Below are positions 28,758 to 36,621 of a DNA stretch of 64,000 nucleotides, one piece after another. The stretch is taken from assembly GCF_014200595.1 (NCBI RefSeq), contig NZ_JACHCG010000003.1, positions 348,084-412,083 of the forward strand. The letters run 5' to 3'. The DNA is from Pedobacter cryoconitis. Lineage in GTDB: Bacteria; Bacteroidota; Bacteroidia; Sphingobacteriales; Sphingobacteriaceae. Each line of letters starts with the position of its first letter. Positions within the stretch are counted from its first letter, which is position 1. The position numbers were made by a program, and so were the translations under genes. The notes below the pieces were generated by a model. The model searched no databases and had not been told where the DNA came from. It saw only the letters and a list, made by a program, of their open reading frames with translations.

Positions 28758-30533
28758 ATGACATATCAGGATAAACTACGCGAAATACGTAAACAAATGA
28801 AGGCCGATAATGTACAGGCCTATATCATCCCATCTGCTGATCCTCATATCAGTGAATACCTGCCAAAACATTATAAGTGTATTCCATTTACTTCAGGATT
28901 TACAGGTTCAGCGGGCACATTAGTGATTACACACGATTTTGCTGGTCTGTGGACTGATTTCAGATATTTCGAACAAGGTGCAGAACAATTAGCTGGCAGC
29001 GGTTTTGAACTGGTTAAACAAAAAGTTCAGCATGCTCCGGAATACATACAATGGTTAAATGAAAAATTGGATAAAGGTGCTATCGTAGCAACCAATGAGA
29101 AATTACTCTCTGTCTTATTAGGTGATCTGCTTACCCAGCAATTATCTACCAGGGATATTCAATTAGTCAGCAAAGATTATTTAAGCCCGATCTGGGAAAA
29201 CCGCCCAATGTTACCTATTGATCCGGCATTTTTAATTGCGGATGAACATATCGGACAATCGGTAAGCAGCAAGCTGAATGAAGTAAGAGCCACATTGCTT
29301 AAGCATCAGGCAGATCATCACCTGGTTTCCTCACTGGATGACATTGCCTGGTTATTCAATATCAGAGGTAAGGATGTAAACTTTAATCCTGTGGTTTTAG
29401 CCTTCGCATTAATTAATCAGGATCATGCTACTTTATTCATTAATCCTGATAAATTAACAGAAGCTGAAAAGGTTATTTTACTGAAAAGCGGAGTTGAAGT
29501 TCTTCCTTATGAAGAAATTGAACGTGCGCTGACTCAGCTTCCTGCAAGCACCTCGATATTTATAGATCCTAAACGTAACTGCTATGCTTATGCAAAGCTG
29601 GTTCCTTCTTCAGTAAAAATTATTAAGGAAACGAATCCTTCTACCAGCCTGAAAGCAGTTAAGAACGAAACAGAAATTGCAAATACCCGCGAAGCAATGC
29701 TTAAAGATGGTGTTGCGCTTACCAGGTTTTTAAAATGGGTAGAAGAAACTATTGGAAAAACCAGGATTACAGAACTTTCTGCGGCTGCACAATTACGTGA
29801 ATACAGAGCGGCGCAAGATGGATTTATTGGAGATAGCTTTACCACTATAAGTGCCTTCAGGGCACATGGTGCATTACCGCATTATTCACCTTCGGCAGAA
29901 AGCGATGCAGAGGTAATTCCTGAAAGCCTGTTCCTGGTCGATTCAGGAGGCCAGTATTTTTACGGTACAACGGATATTACCCGTACCATCCCAATGGGCA
30001 TTACCACTGAGCAGGAAGAAACAGATTACACGCTTGTGCTTAAGGGTATGATTGATGGTTGTAAAGCAAAATTCCCTAAAGGAACGTGCGGTTATCAGAT
30101 TGATGCCATCACCAGAAAACCATTATGGGATCATGCGATTAATTATGGTCATGGAACAGGTCATGGTGTAGGTTATTTCCTGAATGTGCATGAAGGCCCG
30201 CAAGTATTCAACCCAACCAATACTCCGGTAGCGATAGAACTGGGTATGATCACGTCTATCGAACCTGGGGTATATCGTCCGGGAAGACACGGTATCCGCA
30301 TTGAAAACCTGGTACAGACCATTGCGGTTGAAGTGAATGAGTTTAATGAATTCTATGGTTTTGAAACCCTGACTATTGCTCCGATCAATACTACGATTGT
30401 GAAAAAGGAATTACTGGAACAATCACAGATCGACTGGTTAAACAGTTACCATGCAGAAGTTTTTGAAAAGCTGAGCCCGAGATTAACTCCCGAAGAAAGC
30501 AACTGGCTGAAAGAAGCCACGAAAGCTATATAA
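28758..30533 (+). CDS. Xaa-Pro aminopeptidase (M24B, aminopeptidase P)
   Basis: This metallopeptidase removes an N-terminal residue preceding proline. I chose ATG 28758 (MTYQDKLREIRKQMK, 591 residues) over 28614, because the 48 extra residues are unlike the family and a promoter box lies between the two. Two creatinase-like N-terminal domains precede the C-terminal pita-bread fold. Metal ligands are visible: the aspartates in LVDSGGQYFYGTTDITRT, the histidine in the GHGTGHGVG region and glutamates in SIEPGVY and GIRIENL. The length matches the three-domain XPNPEP type found across Bacteroidota. It is cytoplasmic with no signal peptide. It is a single-gene unit that ends at a strong terminator shared with the opposing ROK kinase operon. 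Confidence 0.93.
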   Translation: MTYQDKLREIRKQMKADNVQAYIIPSADPHISEYLPKHYKCIPFTSGFTGSAGTLVITHDFAGLWTDFRYFEQGAEQLAGSGFELVKQKVQHAPEYIQWLNEKLDKGAIVATNEKLLSVLLGDLLTQQLSTRDIQLVSKDYLSPIWENRPMLPIDPAFLIADEHIGQSVSSKLNEVRATLLKHQADHHLVSSLDDIAWLFNIRGKDVNFNPVVLAFALINQDHATLFINPDKLTEAEKVILLKSGVEVLPYEEIERALTQLPASTSIFIDPKRNCYAYAKLVPSSVKIIKETNPSTSLKAVKNETEIANTREAMLKDGVALTRFLKWVEETIGKTRITELSAAAQLREYRAAQDGFIGDSFTTISAFRAHGALPHYSPSAESDAEVIPESLFLVDSGGQYFYGTTDITRTIPMGITTEQEETDYTLVLKGMIDGCKAKFPKGTCGYQIDAITRKPLWDHAINYGHGTGHGVGYFLNVHEGPQVFNPTNTPVAIELGMITSIEPGVYRPGRHGIRIENLVQTIAVEVNEFNEFYGFETLTIAPINTTIVKKELLEQSQIDWLNSYHAEVFEKLSPRLTPEESNWLKEATKAI

Positions 30534-30537
30534 ATAA

Positions 30538-30573
30538 AAAGCGCCGTTCCTGTTAAACAGAGAACGGCGCTTT
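30538..30573. terminator. Strong bidirectional terminator
   Basis: AAAGCGCCGTTC and GAACGGCGCTTT form a 12-bp perfect stem, with an inner CTGT/ACAG helix around a 3-base loop. It lies between convergent genes (aminopeptidase P and ROK kinase), with A-tracts upstream and T-tracts downstream, so it can work on both strands. Confidence 0.88.
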
Positions 30574-30593
30574 CCTTTTTAAGGTGTTTTATC

Positions 30594-31466
30594 TTAAGCG
30601 AGCTGCCAGCTATAAGCTGCGCCAACTAAAGCCGCGTCTTCCCACATGATGCTCTGTTTTAAAGCTACATGCTGATCTTGAAGATGCTTTTTCACTTCCG
30701 GAATAAAATAATCCCATGTCTTCGCTATATTCCCGCCGATGACAATAACATCAGGCTTTTCTTCTGCAATGAAATCATTCAGGAAGCTGGCCAGGTTCTG
30801 ACCGAATTCTTCAAATATCTGATCCTTGATTTGCTGTTCATCAGATTCAAGCAGAGATTCTACGTTTTTAATATCTTTTCCTGTTAACTCTTTATAACGT
30901 TTTGAAAACCATCTGGTAGAGATATACTCTTCCGCAATGCTATCCTTAAATGGAATAAATGCACGGTCTGAGTCTACAGTTTTACCCTGGCAATTACTTG
31001 CAGAACCTAATCCGGTTCCCAGTGTAATTCCCAATGCACGTTTCTCGCCTGCTATTGCTCCAGAGGCCAGTTCACCATGCAAAAACGATTCAGCATCATT
31101 TCTGAAAAGAATGTGACTGGTAGGGATATTTAATTTTTCAGCTAGTATTTCTAAAACATTTAACCCGTATAAAGAGTCATATTTTTTAGTTCCTTTCATC
31201 AGGGAGATACCTTTTTCGTAATCGAAAGGTCCGGGCATTGCAATACCAACATAGGTAGTTTCTTCCCCTCTTTTTTCAATCAGCGGCAATAAAGCATCAA
31301 CCCATGATTTAATGATTACCTCAGCACCTTCCATAGAAGCTACACGTTCTCTGATCAGGGAACTCTTTATTACTTTCAAATCAGCAGCACCTACGTGTGC
31401 TGCTGTAATATGAGAGCCTCCAATATCTACCCCTATATAAGGCAGTTCAGGCAAATTATAATTCAT
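30594..31466 (-). CDS. ROK-family sugar kinase (putative glucokinase)
   Basis: This 290-residue protein has the ASKHA phosphate loop near its N-terminus (IGVDIGGSHITAAHVG), the substrate loop FRNDAESFLHGEL with the likely catalytic Asp, and the ATP motif LGITLGTGLGSA. The C-terminal VIVIGGNIAK motif is also present. It would phosphorylate glucose or a related hexose in the cytoplasm. The CxCGxxGC zinc motif typical of many ROK proteins is absent, and only one cysteine lies in that area. It follows rmlA by 25 bases, so the pair could link hexose phosphorylation with nucleotide-sugar synthesis. It is the last gene of the five-gene operon. Substrate is inferred. Confidence 0.88.
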   Translation of the reverse strand: MNYNLPELPYIGVDIGGSHITAAHVGAADLKVIKSSLIRERVASMEGAEVIIKSWVDALLPLIEKRGEETTYVGIAMPGPFDYEKGISLMKGTKKYDSLYGLNVLEILAEKLNIPTSHILFRNDAESFLHGELASGAIAGEKRALGITLGTGLGSASNCQGKTVDSDRAFIPFKDSIAEEYISTRWFSKRYKELTGKDIKNVESLLESDEQQIKDQIFEEFGQNLASFLNDFIAEEKPDVIVIGGNIAKTWDYFIPEVKKHLQDQHVALKQSIMWEDAALVGAAYSWQLA

Positions 31467-31491
31467 GTTTCTGGTTAAGATTGTTTTAAAT

Positions 31492-32352
31492 TTATTTGAT
31501 CATTTTCAGCAAATAAGCTCCGTATCCACTTTTAACAAGCGGGGTCGCTATTTTGCGCAGTTGTTCAGCATCAATAAAGCCCATTCTGTAAGCTACTTCT
31601 TCAATACATCCGATTTTTAAACCCTGACGTTCTTCAATAACCTGTACAAATTGTCCCGCCTGCATTAAGGAAGCGAAAGTCCCTGTATCTAACCAGGCTG
31701 TTCCACGGCTCAGCACACCAACTTTTAAATTTCCCTGCTCAAGGTATACTTTATTTACATCGGTAATTTCATATTCACCACGTGGAGAAGGCTTGATATT
31801 TTTCGCAATTTCTACCACACTGTTATCATAAAAATATAGTCCCGGAACTGCATAATCAGATTTTGGTGCCTCAGGTTTTTCTTCAATGGATATTGCTTTT
31901 TTATCCGCATCAAATTCTACTACCCCATAACGTTCAGGGTCAGACACACGGTAAGCAAAAACAACTCCTCCTTCAGGGTCAGAGCTAGCCTGTAATAGCT
32001 TAGTCATACCATCACCATAAAAAATGTTGTCTCCTAAAACAAGTGCAACTTTATCTGTTCCAATAAAGTCAGCTCCAATTACGAAAGCCTGGGCAAGACC
32101 ATTAGGTTCATGCTGAACAGCATAAGTAAATTTACAGCCTAAACTGCTGCCGTCTCCCAAAAGCTTTTCAAAATTAGGAAGGTCATGAGGGGTAGAAATA
32201 ATCAGTATTTCTTTGATTCCAGCCAGCATTAATGTTGACAATGGATAATAAATCATTGGTTTATCGTAAACAGGCATCATTTGTTTACTCATGACCAGAG
32301 TTAAGGGATGCAACCTGGTGCCGCTCCCCCCTGCTAAAATTATTCCTTTCAA
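31492..32352 (-). CDS. rmlA: Glucose-1-phosphate thymidylyltransferase
   Basis: This 286-residue enzyme makes dTDP-glucose from glucose-1-phosphate and dTTP, the first step toward dTDP-rhamnose and related surface sugars. The nucleotide-binding motif [18 protein letters not shown] opens the protein. It also has [17 protein letters not shown], the metal/substrate motif [30 protein letters not shown] and [11 protein letters not shown]. The length matches the family. No rmlB, rmlC or rmlD lies in the window. The gene is 18 bases downstream of the DUF3109 gene and 25 bases upstream of the ROK kinase gene, in one operon. Confidence 0.95.
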   Translation of the reverse strand: MKGIILAGGSGTRLHPLTLVMSKQMMPVYDKPMIYYPLSTLMLAGIKEILIISTPHDLPNFEKLLGDGSSLGCKFTYAVQHEPNGLAQAFVIGADFIGTDKVALVLGDNIFYGDGMTKLLQASSDPEGGVVFAYRVSDPERYGVVEFDADKKAISIEEKPEAPKSDYAVPGLYFYDNSVVEIAKNIKPSPRGEYEITDVNKVYLEQGNLKVGVLSRGTAWLDTGTFASLMQAGQFVQVIEERQGLKIGCIEEVAYRMGFIDAEQLRKIATPLVKSGYGAYLLKMIK

Positions 32353-32370
32353 AATTTTATATTTTTATGA

Positions 32371-32937
32371 TTATAGGTTTGAAGATACACTATTTTCTAA
32401 TTCCTCATACCAATCAGCGCCATATTTTCTGATCAGCGGCCCCTTTAAAAAGGTATAGACTGGTACTTTAAGTTCCCTTCCGAATGCACAAGCATCAGAA
32501 CAGATATGCCATCTGTCATAATTAAGCACATCAAATTCCGGGTATTGTGTAATCCGGATCGGATACAAGTGACAGGAGATTGGTTTTTGCCAGTCTACGA
32601 TTCCCTGCTCGTGCGCTTTCTCAATCGCACATTTAGTAATTCCATTCTCGAAAGTAACATAAGCACATTCTTTGTTACCATCCACGCATGGGGTGGTCAG
32701 GTCACCATCTGCATCTACTACAGAGGTCCCGTACGCTTCAATGGCTGCGATCCCTTTTGGTGCAAGCATATGTTTTATCTTAGGATAAATCTCCGCAAGA
32801 ATAGCTGTTTCAGCTACTTCTAAAGGCGCTCCTGCATCTCCCTCCACACAACAGATACCTTTACACTTATTCAGGTTACACACAAAATTTTCGCGTATAA
32901 CGTCTTCGTGTATCAGGGTATTTTGTACTTCTATCAT
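32371..32937 (-). CDS. DUF3109 family cysteine-rich protein
   Basis: This 188-residue protein is recognisable as DUF3109 by the N-terminal CNLNKCKGICCVEGDAGAPL cluster. Further cysteines lie near residues 82, 87, 98, 121 and 143-147 (for example ISCHLYPIRI and HICSDACAFG). The pattern resembles proteins that bind zinc or an iron-sulfur cluster, but function is not established. It has no signal peptide. It begins 4 bases after the stop of the DUF3108 gene, so the two are co-translated. Confidence 0.85.
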   Translation of the reverse strand: MIEVQNTLIHEDVIRENFVCNLNKCKGICCVEGDAGAPLEVAETAILAEIYPKIKHMLAPKGIAAIEAYGTSVVDADGDLTTPCVDGNKECAYVTFENGITKCAIEKAHEQGIVDWQKPISCHLYPIRITQYPEFDVLNYDRWHICSDACAFGRELKVPVYTFLKGPLIRKYGADWYEELENSVSSNL

Positions 32938-32941
32938 TTTC

Positions 32942-33718
32942 TTATTTTTCTTTAGCCAGCGGATACTTTAATCCGTCAGCCGATTTAATTTCCATAGTGA
33001 CTGCACCCACGATAATCTCTACCTGAGCCTTTACAGGCACCCTGTTGCCATCATCAGTGATCCAGAGATACAAAGCGCTGTCTTTCCTAAAGATCCTGCC
33101 TGGCTCAATAGACGGGCTGAATTTCAGACAACGTATATTTCCTAATTTACTTTTTACAACTTCTTTTCCAACATACTTGATTTCCAGCTGATGAATGCCA
33201 TCACCCAGAAAATAGTTCAATTTAAACTTCTCCCCAATTTTCAGTTTGGAAATGTCCAGACTTCGGGCAAAATAATAGGCAGAAACCAGGTCAAAGGTCT
33301 GATTGGTTGGTGCAGTAAAAGTTCCCTTATTAGAAACAACCTTTTTTGTTTCCTGTGTGAACCGCGCTTTATCCTTCCTGGTATAACTTGCTTCTTTAAC
33401 GTCCTCCTGATAAAAATAAGGAGTCAGTTTGGTCTTGTCTATATAAGAATCATAATGATCCCTGATTTTATAAAAGATATCAAAGGTACCGGAAGTTTTT
33501 GCATCGACTACCAGCTTATAGGTCTCATTGTCCTCAAATTTGAGGTCTGAATTCATGACTTTAATCGTAGCCTCCGCGGCTGTGATAAAGCCATATTTCA
33601 ATTTATAAGATAAAACCTCCCCTGCCTGAAAGATCGGTTCTTTCTTTAACGGTAACTCCTGAGCTTCAGCATCGGCGATGGTAATCAAAAAAACAAACAG
33701 CAAAAACAATTTCCTCAT
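32942..33718 (-). CDS. DUF3108 family secreted protein
   Basis: This protein has 258 residues from ATG 33718. I prefer this start because MRKLFLLFVFLITIADAEAQ is a clean signal peptide; the ATG at 33745 would add nine residues in front of it. The body is beta-rich and lipocalin-like in character (GEVLSYKLKYGFITAAEATI, FDIFYKIRDHYDSYID, YLWITDDGNRVPVKAQVEI), which is the hallmark of DUF3108. It is likely periplasmic. Function is unknown. It lies in the operon between the DUF2480 and DUF3109 genes. Confidence 0.85.
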   Translation of the reverse strand: MRKLFLLFVFLITIADAEAQELPLKKEPIFQAGEVLSYKLKYGFITAAEATIKVMNSDLKFEDNETYKLVVDAKTSGTFDIFYKIRDHYDSYIDKTKLTPYFYQEDVKEASYTRKDKARFTQETKKVVSNKGTFTAPTNQTFDLVSAYYFARSLDISKLKIGEKFKLNYFLGDGIHQLEIKYVGKEVVKSKLGNIRCLKFSPSIEPGRIFRKDSALYLWITDDGNRVPVKAQVEIIVGAVTMEIKSADGLKYPLAKEK

Positions 33719-33750
33719 ACCTGATCTAAACAAAAACTCCTCCAAAAAAA

Positions 33751-34266
33751 CTAATCCTTTCGTTTAAAGATAGGCACTGTAGAACAAGGTTCACCATACA
33801 TGATACTTTTTACCACCGGAGTTAACAAAGAAGTGATCTCCACATAGGCAGATACCGGAACATCAATGTCTGCACATCCCTTCACTACAACCCTGGCATC
33901 CTGGTATACAGAAAGATCAACTTTAGCTAAGGCTTTACTGAATAAAACAGCCTCCAGTGTATCTAAACCACCAAAAACGACCTCATTTGCAAAAGGTTTC
34001 AGCTTATTGGCCAGTAACATATAAGCCCAGGTGGGTACAATCGCATCTGCACTGCAAATAACGGCTACATTTTTCCCGGTATAAGATGCCCAGTCATGTG
34101 TTTTTATAAATTCTCTGAAATCTTTTTCTCTAAGCATCAGGCCATGGAACAGGTTCTCTTTGATATCATAGACTACCCTTTCCCCCTGATCATAGTAAAG
34201 CTCCAGATTGAAAGTAACCAAACCACTGGAAGCAACCTTATTGACTATATTTTCCTGAATATCCAT
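33751..34266 (-). CDS. DUF2480 family protein
   Basis: This 171-residue soluble protein matches the Bacteroidota family DUF2480 (FNLELYYDQGERVVYDIKENLFHGLMLREKDFRE region near residues 20-50, WAYMLLANKLKP, YGEPCSTVPIFKRK at the end). Function is unknown. It is the first gene of the five-gene minus-strand operon that ends with the ROK kinase. The terminator of the upstream foldase gene lies 18 bases before its start. Confidence 0.82.
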   Translation of the reverse strand: MDIQENIVNKVASSGLVTFNLELYYDQGERVVYDIKENLFHGLMLREKDFREFIKTHDWASYTGKNVAVICSADAIVPTWAYMLLANKLKPFANEVVFGGLDTLEAVLFSKALAKVDLSVYQDARVVVKGCADIDVPVSAYVEITSLLTPVVKSIMYGEPCSTVPIFKRKD

Positions 34267-34283
34267 TTTCGCTTAAAATAAAA

Positions 34284-34310
34284 AAACCGGAAGTGATATA
34301 CTTCCGGTTT
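34284..34310 (-). terminator. Rho-independent terminator after the PpiD-like gene
   Basis: AAACCGGAAGT and ACTTCCGGTTT form an 11-bp perfect stem around a 5-base loop. On the minus strand seven T residues follow directly. It lies 21 bases after the foldase stop codon. Confidence 0.9.
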
Positions 34311-34330
34311 CAAAATTACGTAAAATAAGA

Positions 34331-36427
34331 TTAATAGAATTTCACTCTATTGTCTTTTATGTCACTTTTATCTTGCAATGCCTGGAATGCTGCTCCTAAT
34401 GACTTTTGAGCAATAACCTGACGCATAGTTTCTTTTTGTTTGTAAGTATTTCCAATTGGTGCAGGATTAGTAAATCCGTTTACTGTAAATACATATACAC
34501 CGTGCTCACCATCAATTGGCTTAGATACTTTACCTGGCGCTGAACCAAATACACTACCAATCAGCTTATTTTCCTGCGCTGCACCCGGTACAATAGGGTT
34601 AGAGAAAACAATGTTAGAAACAGGAGTAACTGTTTTACCAACTTTCTGAGCTATCTGAGCCAGACTGCCAGCACCTTTAGCTGCATTGTTTAATTTTTCC
34701 GTTAACATCTTTGCTTTAACTGCATTGATCACCATTGGCTCAATATCCTTTTTAACTGCATCAAGAGGCAGAATACCTTTTGCTTTAATGTCTGTAACAT
34801 GGGCTACAACGAAAGCATTATCCATTTGATAAACTTCTGTTAATACATCACCTTTTTTAGCTGCAAAAGCATCACGGATCAATTGACGGGGATTATCCAG
34901 TCCTGGCGCATAACCCTGGCTTCCTGTAATTCTATCTGCAACTGCTACTGTATAACCTAATTTCTTAGCTTCAGCACTAAAGTTATCACCTTTAGCTAAA
35001 TTCAGGAAGTTAGATGCTTTTTTATAAGCCTGATCCTTAGTTTTGCTGCTTGGTGTAAGGTTTTTCTCAATGTAAGCCAGTTTAGCTACTTTAGAAGAAC
35101 CAATTTGTTTTTCGATTTTAATTAAGTGTACTCCGAATTGTGAACGTACTACCTTCAGCTCACCAACCTGACCATTAAATGCTGCATTCTCAAATTCAGG
35201 AACCATTTGTCCTCTGGAGAAAGTACCCAGTTCACCACCTTTATCTTTCGATCCGTCTACACTGTAAGTCTTAGCCAGTTCAGCAAAACTTGCGCCTTTT
35301 TGAATCAGAGATTTCAAAGAGTCAGCCATTTTCTCTGCTTTATCCACACCACCTAATTTGGTTGCGTCTAAAAGAATATGACTTGCTTTAACTGAATCAG
35401 GAGAAAAACGGGTATCGATAACTTTAACCAGTTTGTAAGAGTTTCCGCTGAACACTGGTCCGTAGAAACTACCTGCTGGTAAAGCAAATACTGCTGAATC
35501 AATTTTAGGATCTAATTTACCCTTGTTGATATAAGCATATGGAACTTTTACATCAGAATTAACTGCTGCAAATAAAGAATCACTTTTAGAAGCTTTGAAA
35601 TCCGAAGCTAATTTTTCAATCTGGCCTTTAACAGCAGCAGAGTCTTCTTTAGTTGGATTAACACTGAAAGAAACATATTCAAATGAACGGGTCTCTGTTG
35701 GGTTATCAAATCTCTTTTTATTGTTATTGTAATACTCTGAGTAATCAGATTCAGAAGGCTTAACTGAGGCATCAGGAATACTTGCATAATCCAGGCTTAC
35801 GTAGTTAAAGTTAGCCAGTTTATTTCTGTTCTGATATTCATCGTTAGCTTCAATAGAAGTTACATAAACAGAGTTTTTAATTAAGTTAGCATATTTCTGC
35901 TGTAAAGCTTGTTTTTCAACTTCAGCTTCCAATAAATCCCATTGTTGTTTCAACTGAGGATTTGTAGCTTGTTGTTTCAATGAATTGATTACCGCAGCAC
36001 GGTCAACCTGACCAGTTTGAGGATTACCAAAATATTGAACGATCAGCGGGCTGGGATTTTTACCCTGGTATAAATCGAACAATTCTTCGCTGGAGATACC
36101 TAAACCTAAACGGTGATATTCTTTAGCTAACAGTAAAGTAGCCAATTCACCATTCCATGCATTGTCAACAGCCATAGCTGTCATTTGAGGATTAGCACTA
36201 CCACCGTACTGCTGTTTGAACTGTTGTAAATTCTGATCTACTTTAGGACCGAATTCATCGATGTTGATGTCCTCACCATCTACTGACCCAACAACTTTTT
36301 GAGATGCTGCCCAGAAAGGCTTTCCTACGTTAATTGCATCACCGACTAAAAATGCAACAATTGCAAAACCGATGGCGCCCACTAAGATAATGCCCATGCG
36401 ATTCCGCAAAAATGTCATAAAACCCAT
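34331..36427 (-). CDS. PpiD/SurA-type peptidyl-prolyl isomerase foldase
   Basis: This 698-residue protein is anchored by one N-terminal transmembrane helix (about residues 12-31, GIILVGAIGFAIVAFLVGD). A SurA_N-like helical domain follows. A parvulin domain lies around residues 345-455 (VKASHILLDATKLGG, ASFAELAKTYSVDGSKDKGG, GELGTFSRGQMVPEFE, FGVHLIKIEK). A second, weaker rotamase-like region may follow. It would face the periplasm and help outer membrane proteins fold. In many Bacteroidota it lies near coaX and lptC; here a receptor and SusCD island lies between. It has its own terminator. Confidence 0.92.
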   Translation of the reverse strand: MGFMTFLRNRMGIILVGAIGFAIVAFLVGDAINVGKPFWAASQKVVGSVDGEDINIDEFGPKVDQNLQQFKQQYGGSANPQMTAMAVDNAWNGELATLLLAKEYHRLGLGISSEELFDLYQGKNPSPLIVQYFGNPQTGQVDRAAVINSLKQQATNPQLKQQWDLLEAEVEKQALQQKYANLIKNSVYVTSIEANDEYQNRNKLANFNYVSLDYASIPDASVKPSESDYSEYYNNNKKRFDNPTETRSFEYVSFSVNPTKEDSAAVKGQIEKLASDFKASKSDSLFAAVNSDVKVPYAYINKGKLDPKIDSAVFALPAGSFYGPVFSGNSYKLVKVIDTRFSPDSVKASHILLDATKLGGVDKAEKMADSLKSLIQKGASFAELAKTYSVDGSKDKGGELGTFSRGQMVPEFENAAFNGQVGELKVVRSQFGVHLIKIEKQIGSSKVAKLAYIEKNLTPSSKTKDQAYKKASNFLNLAKGDNFSAEAKKLGYTVAVADRITGSQGYAPGLDNPRQLIRDAFAAKKGDVLTEVYQMDNAFVVAHVTDIKAKGILPLDAVKKDIEPMVINAVKAKMLTEKLNNAAKGAGSLAQIAQKVGKTVTPVSNIVFSNPIVPGAAQENKLIGSVFGSAPGKVSKPIDGEHGVYVFTVNGFTNPAPIGNTYKQKETMRQVIAQKSLGAAFQALQDKSDIKDNRVKFY

Positions 36428-36561
36428 AATATCTATTATTTATATTTCTAAAGAGGGCGCAAGATACAACTTTTGCCAAAAAAAGAAAACAATTTAATGT
36501 TTTTGAATATGAGCAAATTTAAATTTGATTCAATAAAGTTTTTACAGCAGATAAAATACAC

Positions 36562-36602
36562 AAAAACCACACGGGCAAGCTCAGCCGGCCGGTGTGGTTT
36601 TT
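36562..36602 (-). terminator. Terminator after the TonB-dependent receptor gene
   Basis: AAAAACCACAC and GTGTGGTTTTT form an 11-bp perfect stem with a GC-rich loop that can extend pairing inward. It lies 19 bases downstream of the receptor stop codon. Confidence 0.82.
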
Positions 36603-36621
36603 TATCCTTTTAACTAAAATA